In this document: positions 15,418 through 24,820 of the stretch, one piece after another
How the letters are laid out: each line of letters starts with the position of its first letter
How positions within the stretch are numbered: the stretch's first letter is position 1
Assembly: GCA_028284665.1 (NCBI GenBank)
Contig: JANQRG010000035.1
Span: forward strand, 186,001 to 250,000
DNA: 64,000 nt
Reading direction: 5' to 3'
Source: Croceivirga sp.
GTDB lineage: Bacteria; Bacteroidota; Bacteroidia; Flavobacteriales; Flavobacteriaceae
Notes under the pieces: generated by a model
Databases searched by the model: none
The model's input: only the letters and a program-made list of their open reading frames with translations
What the model was told of the DNA's origin: nothing
Translations under genes and position numbers: made by a program

Positions 15418-17781
15418 ATGAAAAAATTGTTTTTCGTTGTATTACTGCTCCCGGTAACACTACTCGCCCAAAACAGATTTACGATTTCCGGAACGGTACA
15501 AACCGAAGATGGTCAACCTGTTGCTTTCGCCAATGTCGTCTTGAACAAAAACAACAAATATGCCGTAGCGGATCAAAACGGGCGTTTTGAAATCAAAAAC
15601 GTGCGTCGCGGCGATTATGGTATTACCATCAGCTCCCTGGGTTTCCAAACCATCACCCAAAACATCAATGTCGACCGGAATCTCGCCTTAGATTTTAGCC
15701 TAGTTGAAAACGTACAAAATCTAGATGCTGTGACCGTTGAAGCCAAAAAAGCCTCGACACAACAAGAAGAACGGGCAATCACTATTGGCAGCTTTGAATT
15801 GGCGGATGTCGTATCCCAAACCAATATTTTGGCCGATGCCGTGGATCGTATCTCCGGGGTTCGGATCAGACGTTCCGGTTCCCTGGGAGATGCAGCGGAT
15901 GTTTCCATTAATGGATTAAATGGTACCGCAATCCGCACCTTTATTGATGGCGTGCCGATTGAATTTTTGTTCCCCGGAACGGACATTGCTACCCTACCCT
16001 TAACCGGGATTAGAAGAGTAGATGTGTTCAAAGGGGTTTTACCAGTAGACATCGCTTCTGATGCCCTGGGTGGTGGGGTCAATATTATTACTGAGGAAAA
16101 TACGGTCAATAGAATACGGGCTTCATATAGTGTGGGCTCGTTTAACACCCATCTTGGAGACTTCAGTGCTACCCTAACCGATGGCAAGGAAAGCTTTGTG
16201 AAAATTACCGCCGGCATTAACTATTCTGATAATGACTACACCTTTGAAGCCCCTATTATCGTTTCAAATCCAAACAACGGGCAACTTATTGATGCTGGGA
16301 CAGCAAACATCAAAAGGTTCCACGACCTTTATCGCTTACAGTACAGTACCGCTACACTGGGAACCTACAACAAGAAATGGACGGATCATGCCGAAATTGC
16401 TTTTAACTACTTTGACACTTTTAGAGAATTTCAAAACAACCTGCGTATCTCCAATATCGCCATTGGGGAAGCCTTCGGGGAACGTGAAAACATCGCCATT
16501 GTAGCCAAATACGATAAGACGCTTATCAAAGACAAGCTAAAGCTACGGACGATTTCCAATTATAGCGATCTCTTCGTAAAGTTTGTGGATACTACGGCTA
16601 ACGATTATAACTGGTTGGGTGATGTTGTTAACCCCAATGGTCAGCGGGGTGAATTTCTCAACGGTACACCTTTACTTACCGAAACGACCACCAAAAGTTA
16701 TGTCAACAGAGTCACCCTCGATTGGCAATTAACGGAGAACAGCAGTCTGACCTTGAGTAACCTGTTAGCCCATCAGGATAGGGAGTTAAAGGATTTTGAC
16801 ATCGATAACCCCTCGGAATTTGGCCTCGCCCCGGACCAAAGGATCACCAAAGATATCGCCGGGTTACAATACGATAATGTCCTTTTTAATGAGGCCGTGG
16901 AGTTTTCAGCGGCTTTAAAATACTATACCTACAAATTAGTCGGGTTTAGTCCCTTAAATCAGGTCCCCATAGAGGATACTGAAGGGTTTTTGGGGTGGAA
17001 TGCCGGGGTAAAGTACCAGATTTTTGATGCCTTCGCTATTCGAGGGTCCTATGAACGCGGATTTTTAATTCCGGAGATCGTTCAGTTTGCAGGAGATGGG
17101 GCCAATATTGCTCCGAACGGGGAATTGCAACCGGAGGAAAGCGACAATTTTAACCTGGGATTCCGCTTTAATAAGCGTTTTAATGACGATTACCGGCTAA
17201 CCCTAACAGCAAACGGATTTCTACGACAGCAACGCAATTTTATCTTCATCGACGCTAATGCTGCACGACAGCAAAATGAAAACATCGGGGATATTGATTC
17301 ACAGGGATTTGAAGGGGAATTACAGTTCAATTTTCTGAAAAATTTTAATTGGAATACCAATGTCAGCTTTGTGGACAAAACCATAGAAGAATTTGCGGTT
17401 CAGACCGCCACTGACGACCTGATCGGTTCCCAATTACCCAATACGCCGCGATTCTTCTACAATACGGAACTTTCCTGGCAAACCGAAGATATTTTCAATA
17501 CCGGGGTAGGTGTTCGCCTTTATGGACTGTATACCCATGTTGACGTGTTTAACATACGACCCGTTTCCGATGGGGAAAATATTGACAATACGCCCGATGC
17601 CTTTGTGCCAGAGCAAGACCGCCTGGATTTTGGGGTGTCCTTAAGCCTGTTCGATAACAAAGTCACTGCGGCATTTAATGTAGTAAACATAACAGATGAG
17701 GACTTGTTTGACAATTTTAGTATTCCGAGACCCGGGCGCAATTTCAACTTTAAACTGATCTACGAGATTTCAAATTTTTAG
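15418..17781 (+). CDS. TonB-dependent receptor, iron-cluster type
   Basis: 787 residues. A signal peptide (ending LLAQ) is followed by a carboxypeptidase-regulatory-like domain (about 23-105, GTVQTEDGQPVAFANVVLNK), a plug (about 115-220, with ADAVDRISGVRIRRSGSLGD and VDVFKGVLPVDIASDALGGG) and a barrel that ends in KLIYEISNF. The plug has FKGVLPVD where many receptors have RGPQGTLYG, a form seen in Fe-related Bacteroidota receptors. It follows the PepSY gene and is followed after four bases by a DUF4374 lipoprotein gene, a standard receptor/lipoprotein pair. It likely imports a ferric siderophore or heme-like compound; the ligand is not determinable. Confidence 0.9.
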   Translation: MKKLFFVVLLLPVTLLAQNRFTISGTVQTEDGQPVAFANVVLNKNNKYAVADQNGRFEIKNVRRGDYGITISSLGFQTITQNINVDRNLALDFSLVENVQNLDAVTVEAKKASTQQEERAITIGSFELADVVSQTNILADAVDRISGVRIRRSGSLGDAADVSINGLNGTAIRTFIDGVPIEFLFPGTDIATLPLTGIRRVDVFKGVLPVDIASDALGGGVNIITEENTVNRIRASYSVGSFNTHLGDFSATLTDGKESFVKITAGINYSDNDYTFEAPIIVSNPNNGQLIDAGTANIKRFHDLYRLQYSTATLGTYNKKWTDHAEIAFNYFDTFREFQNNLRISNIAIGEAFGERENIAIVAKYDKTLIKDKLKLRTISNYSDLFVKFVDTTANDYNWLGDVVNPNGQRGEFLNGTPLLTETTTKSYVNRVTLDWQLTENSSLTLSNLLAHQDRELKDFDIDNPSEFGLAPDQRITKDIAGLQYDNVLFNEAVEFSAALKYYTYKLVGFSPLNQVPIEDTEGFLGWNAGVKYQIFDAFAIRGSYERGFLIPEIVQFAGDGANIAPNGELQPEESDNFNLGFRFNKRFNDDYRLTLTANGFLRQQRNFIFIDANAARQQNENIGDIDSQGFEGELQFNFLKNFNWNTNVSFVDKTIEEFAVQTATDDLIGSQLPNTPRFFYNTELSWQTEDIFNTGVGVRLYGLYTHVDVFNIRPVSDGENIDNTPDAFVPEQDRLDFGVSLSLFDNKVTAAFNVVNITDEDLFDNFSIPRPGRNFNFKLIYEISNF

Positions 17782-17785
17782 TACT

Positions 17786-19150
17786 ATGAAAACGAATTTT
17801 AAAACCATTTTTGGTCTTATAACTGCATTTGTGCTGGTGCTGGCATGTGAGCCCGAAGAAGTAGTTACAGAGATAGTAGTAACACAAACCGAGGATCCTA
17901 CCCCTCCCGAAGAAGTGCCCTTTAAAACCTCCGGGTTTGTGGCCGCTTCCATCCTTAGCACGCCTACTTCCTTTTCGTATTTCACGAATTATACCGAGGA
18001 ATTACCCACTGGCAACCTGGATTTGACCACGAATACCTCCAGTTCCTTTAGCGGGTATTTTCCCCAGACGATTTATAAGAATTTTGGATTCGGGGCCTCT
18101 TTGGATTCGGACAACCTGGAACTGAATCGTTATGCGGTGGATAACGAATCCGGAAGGATCATTAAAGCCGGTTCCATTCCTTTGGCGGCTAACTTAAGTC
18201 AGGTGTTGATTATCGATGACAATACTGCAGTATATACCATATTTGATACGCCAAGCCTTTTTCTCTTTAACCCGTCAACCATGCAGTTCATTCAGGAAAT
18301 CCCGATGCCTGATGCGGTTCAGCTAGAGGTGTTACCTGACCAAACCAATTCCTATTTTCACATCATTTATCGCCCTCAGGACAACAAAGTCTTTTTGCCT
18401 CTCACAACCAATTCGAATGTTTCCCCTCAATTCTACGATGCTACCGACATCTATGTGGAAGTGGTGGACCTGGGGTCACGTTCCTGGGAAAAAACCGCGG
18501 TGTTTACCGGAGCGACCTACCCCTTAACGCGTGGTATGGAGAATCCCCTGGTGGATGAGCAAGGGAATGTCTATTTACTGACCCAAGGGCAGTACAGTTT
18601 GGATTTCCAGTTTGGCCCTACCGCCCCGCCAAGTTCCCGCCCACAGATCTTGAAAATTCCATCCGGAAGTACTGATTTTGATCCCGACTATGCCTTCAAT
18701 CCGGTTAACTTTTTAGGGTTTCAAAATTCGGTAGCGCAATTGTGCACCGGTTCGATCTATGGCGAAAATGGTATTGCCTATGCGGTAATGACAGCGGAAC
18801 CTGACGTCCCCCGGGTGAACGAGTTGTTAGGCTTATTGGCCACTGGAACGATCACGGATGCTGAGTTTAATGAGTTAGTTGGTTTGGTAACCAACAGTCC
18901 GAATATGAAATGGACCCGAATTGATTTGAATGCACAAACCGCAGAGGTCATTGGAGATATCCCTACTTCCGCTGGCTTTGTATATCCCTTTTCCTATAAA
19001 TCTAATGGAAGGTTCTATTTCCAGGTATTTAACCCGGATCAAGGCGTTAATGGCTATTTTGAATACGATCCTACCACAAACACCAGTGACAGTATCTTTA
19101 ATATTACGGCTGGTGGTGTAGCCACGCAATTGTTTATTTTGGAAGACTAA
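17786..19150 (+). CDS. DUF4374 family surface lipoprotein
   Basis: 454 residues. The N-terminus is a lipoprotein signal peptide with lipobox LVLAC (Cys about residue 20) followed by an acidic linker (EPEE), which in Bacteroidota can direct lipoproteins to the cell surface. The rest is beta-rich, consistent with the seven-bladed-propeller-like DUF4374 fold. Family members co-occur with TonB receptors and PepSY proteins, as here, and probably capture or hand over the ligand in the way SusD partners SusC. It starts four bases after the receptor stop and is followed by a terminator. Confidence 0.82.
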   Translation: MKTNFKTIFGLITAFVLVLACEPEEVVTEIVVTQTEDPTPPEEVPFKTSGFVAASILSTPTSFSYFTNYTEELPTGNLDLTTNTSSSFSGYFPQTIYKNFGFGASLDSDNLELNRYAVDNESGRIIKAGSIPLAANLSQVLIIDDNTAVYTIFDTPSLFLFNPSTMQFIQEIPMPDAVQLEVLPDQTNSYFHIIYRPQDNKVFLPLTTNSNVSPQFYDATDIYVEVVDLGSRSWEKTAVFTGATYPLTRGMENPLVDEQGNVYLLTQGQYSLDFQFGPTAPPSSRPQILKIPSGSTDFDPDYAFNPVNFLGFQNSVAQLCTGSIYGENGIAYAVMTAEPDVPRVNELLGLLATGTITDAEFNELVGLVTNSPNMKWTRIDLNAQTAEVIGDIPTSAGFVYPFSYKSNGRFYFQVFNPDQGVNGYFEYDPTTNTSDSIFNITAGGVATQLFILED

Positions 19151-19185
19151 GTATCCCTAAGTTTAGTTTACATACCTTGAATTTG

Positions 19186-19211
19186 AAAAGGCCCTTTTTG
19201 GGGCTTTTTTT
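19186..19211 (+). terminator. Intrinsic terminator after the iron-uptake cluster
   Basis: AAAAGGCCC, loop TTTTTG, GGGC and a run of seven T form a short GC stem extended by A-T pairs, 36 bp after the DUF4374 stop. One G is bulged in the left arm. Confidence 0.65.
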
Positions 19212-19441
19212 GTTGCGCTATATACCTACAAATGTCATTTCGAAGAAGCGGAGCGATTGCCTGCCCACCTCCAGTGGGCCTGTCCCCCTCTGGTGGAAGA
19301 AATCCCATGCGGGAAACACAAGGTAGAATTAGGGAAAAACCCCAGTTTTTTGCGGGTTTTCTGTAATGGATTTTAAAGGTTGTTCCTTATATTCGAATCC
19401 TTAACTTACTCCCCTCAAATGCAATTAAAATTATTTTGCAG

Positions 19442-19460
19442 ATATGATCATTGATCATAT
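19442..19460. repeat. 19-bp perfect palindrome upstream of the defence operon
   Basis: ATATGATCA, a central T, then TGATCATAT. Located about 195 bp before the methyltransferase start. It could be an operator, a methylation-sensitive control site or the hairpin of a lost element. Confidence 0.4.
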
Positions 19461-19611
19461 TTGGCCGTTGCGCCTAATGCAAAAAATAACGACAGTAAGA
19501 ATAGAATTGAAACACTGACAAATAGTAACTGACAAAGAAAAGAAGACGCAATTGCAGTGGACAAAAATGGAAAAGGCCGAACACTGCGCATTTTATTAAT
19601 TTCTACCAGTG

Positions 19612-19619
19612 TACGTTTG
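19612..19619 (+). promoter_or_regulatory. -7 box of the defence operon
   Basis: TACGTTTG matches TAnnTTTG and lies 35 bp before the ATG at 19655. A matching -33 TTG is not clear. Confidence 0.4.
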
Positions 19620-19654
19620 GCACATTTGCAGACTAAACTTTACTTTGACCCTAA

Positions 19655-21001
19655 ATGAGATTTATTGACCTATTTGCTGGGCTTGGAGGATTCCATAAGG
19701 CATTACATGATCTTGGACACGAGTGTGTTTTTGCAAGTGAAATAGACCCAATACTTCAACAGACATACAAAGAGAATTGGGGTATTGAACCCGTTGGTGA
19801 CATTAGGAAAATTGTTGAAACTGACATTGACAGTATTCCTTCACACGACATATTATGCGCAGGTTTTCCATGTCAACCCTTTTCTAAAGCAGGAAAACAA
19901 CAAGGACGAAACGACACAGAGAGGGGAACATTGTTTGACGAAATAGTTAAGATTTTAGCACATAGAGAGCCAGACTACTTTATACTTGAAAATGTGCCTT
20001 TCATCGCAAAACATGATAATGAGGAAACATGGAAATATATGCAATCTCGTTTTGAAGAACTTGGCTATGAGGTTGACCACAAAAATTACTCTCCTCATCA
20101 CTTTGGTGTACCACAACACAGATTAAGGATTTTTATAGTTGGCAGTCGGAAAGGACTAGACTATTTCCAATTTACTTCAATTGACGAGCAAACAACATTG
20201 TTAACGGACATCAAACAATTTATTGATGAAAAGCCTAAGAACTACAAAGCGCTTCCAAAAGTGAATCAAAACGTGCTCAAACTATGGCAAGAGTTTCTTT
20301 CAGCTATTCCTAAAGAAACTAAGGTTCCTGGCTTTCCAATTTGGGGGATGGAATTTGGTGCGACATACCCTTATGAATGGCCCTATCCTTATAAAATGTC
20401 TGCTGAAAGATTAGGTGAGTTTAAGGGCAATTTTGGCATCTCATTAAAAGGAATGGCAAAAAAAAAACAGCTAGTAAATCTTCCAAGCTATGCCCGCACC
20501 AGAAAGAAATTTCCAGACTGGAAAAAACGCTGGATTAGTTATAATCGACAGTTTTACCAAGACAACGAAAAATTTATCAAAAAAGCAGTTGACCAAATCG
20601 CTCTATTACCTCATCAAAGTTGGCAGAAACTAGAATGGAACGTGGGTGACAGTGAAAGAACTATCAAAAAGTACATATTGCAGTTTCGCGCTTCCGGGGT
20701 TCGCGTTAAAAACACTGATTTCTTTCCATCTTTGGTTTGTACTAAAACACAGGTCCCAATAATCGGTTGGAAAAACAGATACATCACCAAAGAAGAAGGA
20801 CTTAAACTCCAATCACTTGATGGTCTGCAGAATCTACCAGAATTTGATAATGCTACTTTCAAGGCATTGGGTAACGCAGTAAACGCCAAGATTGTCAAAC
20901 TAATTGCCGAGCAGCTAATACAAGAACAATTTCAAAAAGAACTGAATGGCAAAGCTATTCTTCCTGAAATTGAAAAATTTAAACAACCTGTGACGCAATG
21001 A
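19655..21001 (+). CDS. DNA cytosine-5 methyltransferase of a MORC/Z1-type R-M system
   Basis: 448 residues. All key C5-methylase motifs are present in order: motif I DLFAGLGGF (5-13), motif IV GFPCQPFSKAG (catalytic Cys73), motif VI ENVPFI (112-117), motif VIII QHRLRIFIVGSR, and motif X KALGNAVNAKIVKLI near the C-terminus. The variable region between VIII and IX is long (about 200 residues), consistent with a target-recognition domain; the recognition sequence cannot be read. It is the first of four overlapping genes, sharing ATGA with the next. It presumably marks host DNA so that the nuclease genes downstream spare it. Base composition looks lower in G+C than the iron cluster upstream, suggesting transfer. 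Confidence 0.93.
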   Translation: MRFIDLFAGLGGFHKALHDLGHECVFASEIDPILQQTYKENWGIEPVGDIRKIVETDIDSIPSHDILCAGFPCQPFSKAGKQQGRNDTERGTLFDEIVKILAHREPDYFILENVPFIAKHDNEETWKYMQSRFEELGYEVDHKNYSPHHFGVPQHRLRIFIVGSRKGLDYFQFTSIDEQTTLLTDIKQFIDEKPKNYKALPKVNQNVLKLWQEFLSAIPKETKVPGFPIWGMEFGATYPYEWPYPYKMSAERLGEFKGNFGISLKGMAKKKQLVNLPSYARTRKKFPDWKKRWISYNRQFYQDNEKFIKKAVDQIALLPHQSWQKLEWNVGDSERTIKKYILQFRASGVRVKNTDFFPSLVCTKTQVPIIGWKNRYITKEEGLKLQSLDGLQNLPEFDNATFKALGNAVNAKIVKLIAEQLIQEQFQKELNGKAILPEIEKFKQPVTQ

Positions 21002-22557
21002 CTAAAACGGAAAAGGTAAATATTCGTCCACAGGTTCATATCCTATCCGTTCTCAAATTTTTGGAATATGAAACTTGGTTTGCACTAGCTGAATTCGTTG
21101 ATAATTCCATAGCAAGCTACCAGCTTTATGAAAAGGAATTAAATGTCATGCATGGTGACGGCTTCCAATTAGAGGTTAACATCGAAATTGACCAACATAA
21201 CAACAAAATAACAATCCGTGACAATGCTGCTGGAATTCATAAAAAAGATTATCGAAGAGCATTCCGAGCTGCGGAAATACCTCCTGACACATCTGGCCTC
21301 TCGGAATTTGGAATGGGGATGAAATCAGCGGCTTGTTGGTTCGCAGATGAATGGAGTGTACGTACCACTGCACTTGGTGAATCAAATGAAAAAACCGTTC
21401 GATTTGAAATGACCAAAATCTTTGAGGATAAACTTGAAGAATTGGATGTATCGATAGAGCAATGTGATAAGAATCACCACTACACAATAATTGAACTTCT
21501 TAATGTAAATAAAATCCCAAGGAGGAGAGGGTTAGGAAAGGTAAAGGAACATCTAAAGAGTATTTATCGTGAATTTATAAGAAAAGGCACGCTAACACTT
21601 AAAGTTGACAATGAAGAATTACTCTACCAAAACCCAAAGATTCTAAGAGTCCCAAGATATGATGAGCCTGATGGAGAGCCTGTTCTATGGCGCAAGGAAA
21701 TCGATTTTCCAATTGAAGAAGGTTTAAGAGTTCATGGGTTTGTGGCAATCCGTGAAAAGGCGTCAACTTCACAAGCAGGCTTTGCCTTATTCAGAAGGGA
21801 TAGGGTCATTGAGGGCAGTTTCGATAACGGTTTCCGCCCTGAGTTCATATTTGGCAACCCAAATAGCTTTCGTTATCAAAGAGTTTTTGGAGAACTGCAT
21901 CTTGAAGGATTTAAGGTAACCTTCACCAAGAAAGGCATACAATGGGATGAAAACCTTGATATTTTCTTGCGTTTGCTCAAAGATGATATCAGTGGTAAAG
22001 CCTTTCCCCTCCTACAGCAATCAGAACAATACAGGGTTCGTGCAACTGAAAAGGAATACAAGTCGACAAAAAAAGCATTAGACCAAACTGTTAACGACTT
22101 GGAAAAAAATGCACCCGCAGCCATCATACAGGTGCGAGAATCATCAGGCAATGCCAAGCCTGAACAAGAAGAACTAGTTCAAACTGAAAAAGCTATCCAT
22201 CGGGATTTTGAAGTCCGATTCAATCGAGTTACATGGAAAATATCAGTTGAACTTTCATACGACCCTTCATTAAAAGAACTACTTGAAGTTGGCGACCACC
22301 TGATTAATGAAAAAAGCGAAAGTGCCGCTATTAGACAAATAGGTATTCGTCTTTCCCTTACTCACCCGTTTATGGTTCAGTTCGTTGGAGTTGACAATGC
22401 AAAAGTGGAACCAGTACTTCGTATGTCCGCAGCTCTTGGTCTGTCAGAGGTAATTGCAAAAGAGAGCGGTGCGAAGACACAGGGAGAGATAAGAAGAAAT
22501 TTTAATGAACTAATTAGTTGCCTTTCAAAAACCAACATCAATGAGCGAAACAGTTGA
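20998..22557 (+). CDS. GHKL ATPase, MORC/MutL-like, of R-M system
   Basis: 519 residues. The N-terminal 200 residues form a GHKL (HATPase_c_3) domain: motif 1 AEFVDNSIAS (31-40, catalytic Glu and metal-binding Asn), motif 2 DNAAGI (75-80) and motif 3 EFGMGMKSA (103-111). The middle is an S5-like transducer region, and the C-terminal 150 residues have no recognised motif. Such ATPases dimerise on ATP binding and act as clamps on DNA; in restriction systems of this type they were identified as the bacterial relatives of eukaryotic MORC proteins. It overlaps the methylase by 4 bp and the Z1 gene by 17 bp, so expression is coupled. Confidence 0.87.
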   Translation: MTKTEKVNIRPQVHILSVLKFLEYETWFALAEFVDNSIASYQLYEKELNVMHGDGFQLEVNIEIDQHNNKITIRDNAAGIHKKDYRRAFRAAEIPPDTSGLSEFGMGMKSAACWFADEWSVRTTALGESNEKTVRFEMTKIFEDKLEELDVSIEQCDKNHHYTIIELLNVNKIPRRRGLGKVKEHLKSIYREFIRKGTLTLKVDNEELLYQNPKILRVPRYDEPDGEPVLWRKEIDFPIEEGLRVHGFVAIREKASTSQAGFALFRRDRVIEGSFDNGFRPEFIFGNPNSFRYQRVFGELHLEGFKVTFTKKGIQWDENLDIFLRLLKDDISGKAFPLLQQSEQYRVRATEKEYKSTKKALDQTVNDLEKNAPAAIIQVRESSGNAKPEQEELVQTEKAIHRDFEVRFNRVTWKISVELSYDPSLKELLEVGDHLINEKSESAAIRQIGIRLSLTHPFMVQFVGVDNAKVEPVLRMSAALGLSEVIAKESGAKTQGEIRRNFNELISCLSKTNINERNS

Positions 22558-24820
22558 AATACAGGAACAGTCAACCAACGACTCTTGGCAACCTTTCGTT
22601 GGTGATGAGACAATTGGTCTTTTAAGGACTAAAGGGTTTTCTAACCCTGATGGCTCACTAAACGAATCAGGCAATAGAATTCTTGACGAAACGTATCGTG
22701 TGATGCAGGCATGCGGAAATCCATCAGTAGGCGAAAACTATGATACCGGTATTGTTATTGGCTATGTACAAAGTGGAAAGACACTTTCCTTTACCACACT
22801 TACAGCATTAGCCCGAGACAATAACTATCGGGTTGTAATTGTAATTGCTGGTACTTCTGTTAATCTTGTTAACCAATCTACCGAGCGCTTGCGGAGAGAT
22901 TTACGAGTAAACGACCGCTTTGGTTTAGACCAAAAATGGGCTTTGTTCAAAAATCCTGATAGCGCAGAAGAATTCGACCAACTTGAAATGCTTCTTGACC
23001 AGTGGCGTGACCCTCAATATCCAAATGATCGATGCAGAACCGCATTACTCACGGTGATGAAGAATGGTCCTCGGCTAAGAAATATTACTCAATTATTGAG
23101 CGGGTTGAATTTAGAAGAGGTTCCTACATTGATCATTGATGATGAGGGCGACCAAGCCAGCCTTAACACCCGAGCGCGACAAGCAGCAAGGGAGGGTATT
23201 GATATCGAAGACCTTTCAGAAAATGAAGTTTCAACAATTTACAGAAGAATAAATGGTCTTAGGGCGATTTTTCCTCACCATACATTTCTTCAATATACAG
23301 CCACCCCGCAAGCTAACCTGTTTATCAATATTGTTGATAGGCTGTCACCCAATTTCATTAAGCTACTCACACCAGGTGCGGAATATACAGGAGGGATTCA
23401 GTTCTTCAGGGAGAACCCTCATTTAATTGAAGAAATCCCTTTGAATGATATACCAACCGCAACGAACCCACTACAACAACCACCGGAAAGTCTTATACGT
23501 GCCGTTCAAACATTCTTCTTGGGCGTCGTAGCAGGAGAAATACAAAGAGACCAGCAAAATCGATCAATGATTGTTCATCCATCAAGGCTGCAAGAAGACC
23601 ATAGCACCTATTTCAATTGGGTAAGGGGTATGAGCCAAAGTTGGGCAAGGTTGCTCGAAAGTGATGATGAAACTGAGAAGAATCAATTGCTTGCCGAGTT
23701 CAGGCAGATATACATTGATCTAAATCTCACAGTAGGCGATTCACTTCCACTATTTGAAGACCTTACTGGGCATCATTTAATACATGTCATCAAATATACT
23801 CCGATAATTGAAGTCAATTCAAGAAGAGGCTCCACTCCGCAAATTCCATGGCAGAACAACTATTCCTGGATTCTCGTAGGAGGTCAATCAATGGACAGGG
23901 GCTTTACAGTTGAAGGACTAACTGTTACTTACATGCCAAGAAACTTAGGTGTTGGCAACGTCGATACTGTGCAGCAGAGGGCAAGATTTTTCGGATACAA
24001 AAGGGGGTACATCAACTATTGTAGAGTGTTTCTCGACCCAATTACTATTGACGCATACAACAGCATTATTGAACATGAACAAGATGTCCGCAATCGCCTT
24101 GAAGAATATGACATCAACAATAGGAACTTGAATGAGTTTGAGAGGGAAGTCGTACTAAATCGAATGCTGCGTTTAACCAGAGCTAATATTCTATATGATG
24201 ATGTGGATAGGGATAGATTTGAAGAATGGTATCGAATTCATGCGCCCCATGACACCTATAGCTTAATAAAATCAAATCGTGACTCTGTGTTTGAGTTTCT
24301 AAATACAAGAGAATCGCAGTTCCAAGAAAGCGATGGCCATCCTGACCGGACCAACGAACAAAAACACTTAGTTACTATACTGAGCGTTGCAGACTGTTTG
24401 AAAAATCTATTGAATAAACTGAAATTCACTCGAGACAGCGATTCGGCTTCTTATTCCAGTTTGAGAGGTGTCTTACAAGGTCATTTAGAAGAGTTTCCGA
24501 ATGAAGATTGCCTTATCTATTTAATGAGTGCACGAAGCATTATCGATTGGACGAGAAGAACCCGTAGATTGAATCGAAATGACGAATTACAACAGTTGTT
24601 TCAAGGTAGGCAACCAACACGGGCAAACCAGCAATATCAAATCGGTGAAGTGTACCCAGGAGACCGAGAAATTAAGGATCAGAATAGACTGACCATTCAA
24701 ATTCACCTGCTGAATATCAGAGATTCGGAATATATGGACGTTCCAACATTGGCAATATGGATTCCAGAGCACATTAGCAAAGACATAATACGACAAGACA
24801 ACGACATTAACGGTGCATGA
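22541..24820 (+). CDS. Z1-domain SF2-like ATPase of R-M system
   Basis: 759 residues. Walker A GYVQSGKT (74-81), Walker B with IDDEGDQAS (about 199-207) and ATPQANLF resemble helicase motifs I, II and III. The diagnostic Z1 segment lies in the second half: GGQSMDRGFTVEGLTVTYMP and QRARFFGYKRGY (about 478-489), equivalent to motifs V and VI. The Z1 domain occurs in operons with Dcm methylases and MORC-like ATPases and probably translocates on or remodels DNA for the nuclease. It overlaps its downstream neighbour by four bases. A start at 22541 inside the end of the ATPase gene gives the full Walker A region. Confidence 0.88.
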   Translation: MSETVEIQEQSTNDSWQPFVGDETIGLLRTKGFSNPDGSLNESGNRILDETYRVMQACGNPSVGENYDTGIVIGYVQSGKTLSFTTLTALARDNNYRVVIVIAGTSVNLVNQSTERLRRDLRVNDRFGLDQKWALFKNPDSAEEFDQLEMLLDQWRDPQYPNDRCRTALLTVMKNGPRLRNITQLLSGLNLEEVPTLIIDDEGDQASLNTRARQAAREGIDIEDLSENEVSTIYRRINGLRAIFPHHTFLQYTATPQANLFINIVDRLSPNFIKLLTPGAEYTGGIQFFRENPHLIEEIPLNDIPTATNPLQQPPESLIRAVQTFFLGVVAGEIQRDQQNRSMIVHPSRLQEDHSTYFNWVRGMSQSWARLLESDDETEKNQLLAEFRQIYIDLNLTVGDSLPLFEDLTGHHLIHVIKYTPIIEVNSRRGSTPQIPWQNNYSWILVGGQSMDRGFTVEGLTVTYMPRNLGVGNVDTVQQRARFFGYKRGYINYCRVFLDPITIDAYNSIIEHEQDVRNRLEEYDINNRNLNEFEREVVLNRMLRLTRANILYDDVDRDRFEEWYRIHAPHDTYSLIKSNRDSVFEFLNTRESQFQESDGHPDRTNEQKHLVTILSVADCLKNLLNKLKFTRDSDSASYSSLRGVLQGHLEEFPNEDCLIYLMSARSIIDWTRRTRRLNRNDELQQLFQGRQPTRANQQYQIGEVYPGDREIKDQNRLTIQIHLLNIRDSEYMDVPTLAIWIPEHISKDIIRQDNDINGA

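Larger units (their letters stand above)
19212..19654. other. Gene-free left flank of the defence island
   Basis: No convincing gene. It starts with a REP-like segment (TGTCATTTCGAAGAAG near 19232, with CCCAC/GTGGG palindromic pieces near 19265-19280). A 19-bp palindrome lies at 19442-19460. The second half is more A+T rich than the upstream genes. No transposase, integrase or tRNA remnant is visible. Confidence 0.55.

Noticed and set aside
4017-17781. SusC/SusD-type glycan-uptake loci
   Set aside because: No SusD-family gene follows either receptor, and the neighbours are iron-type genes.
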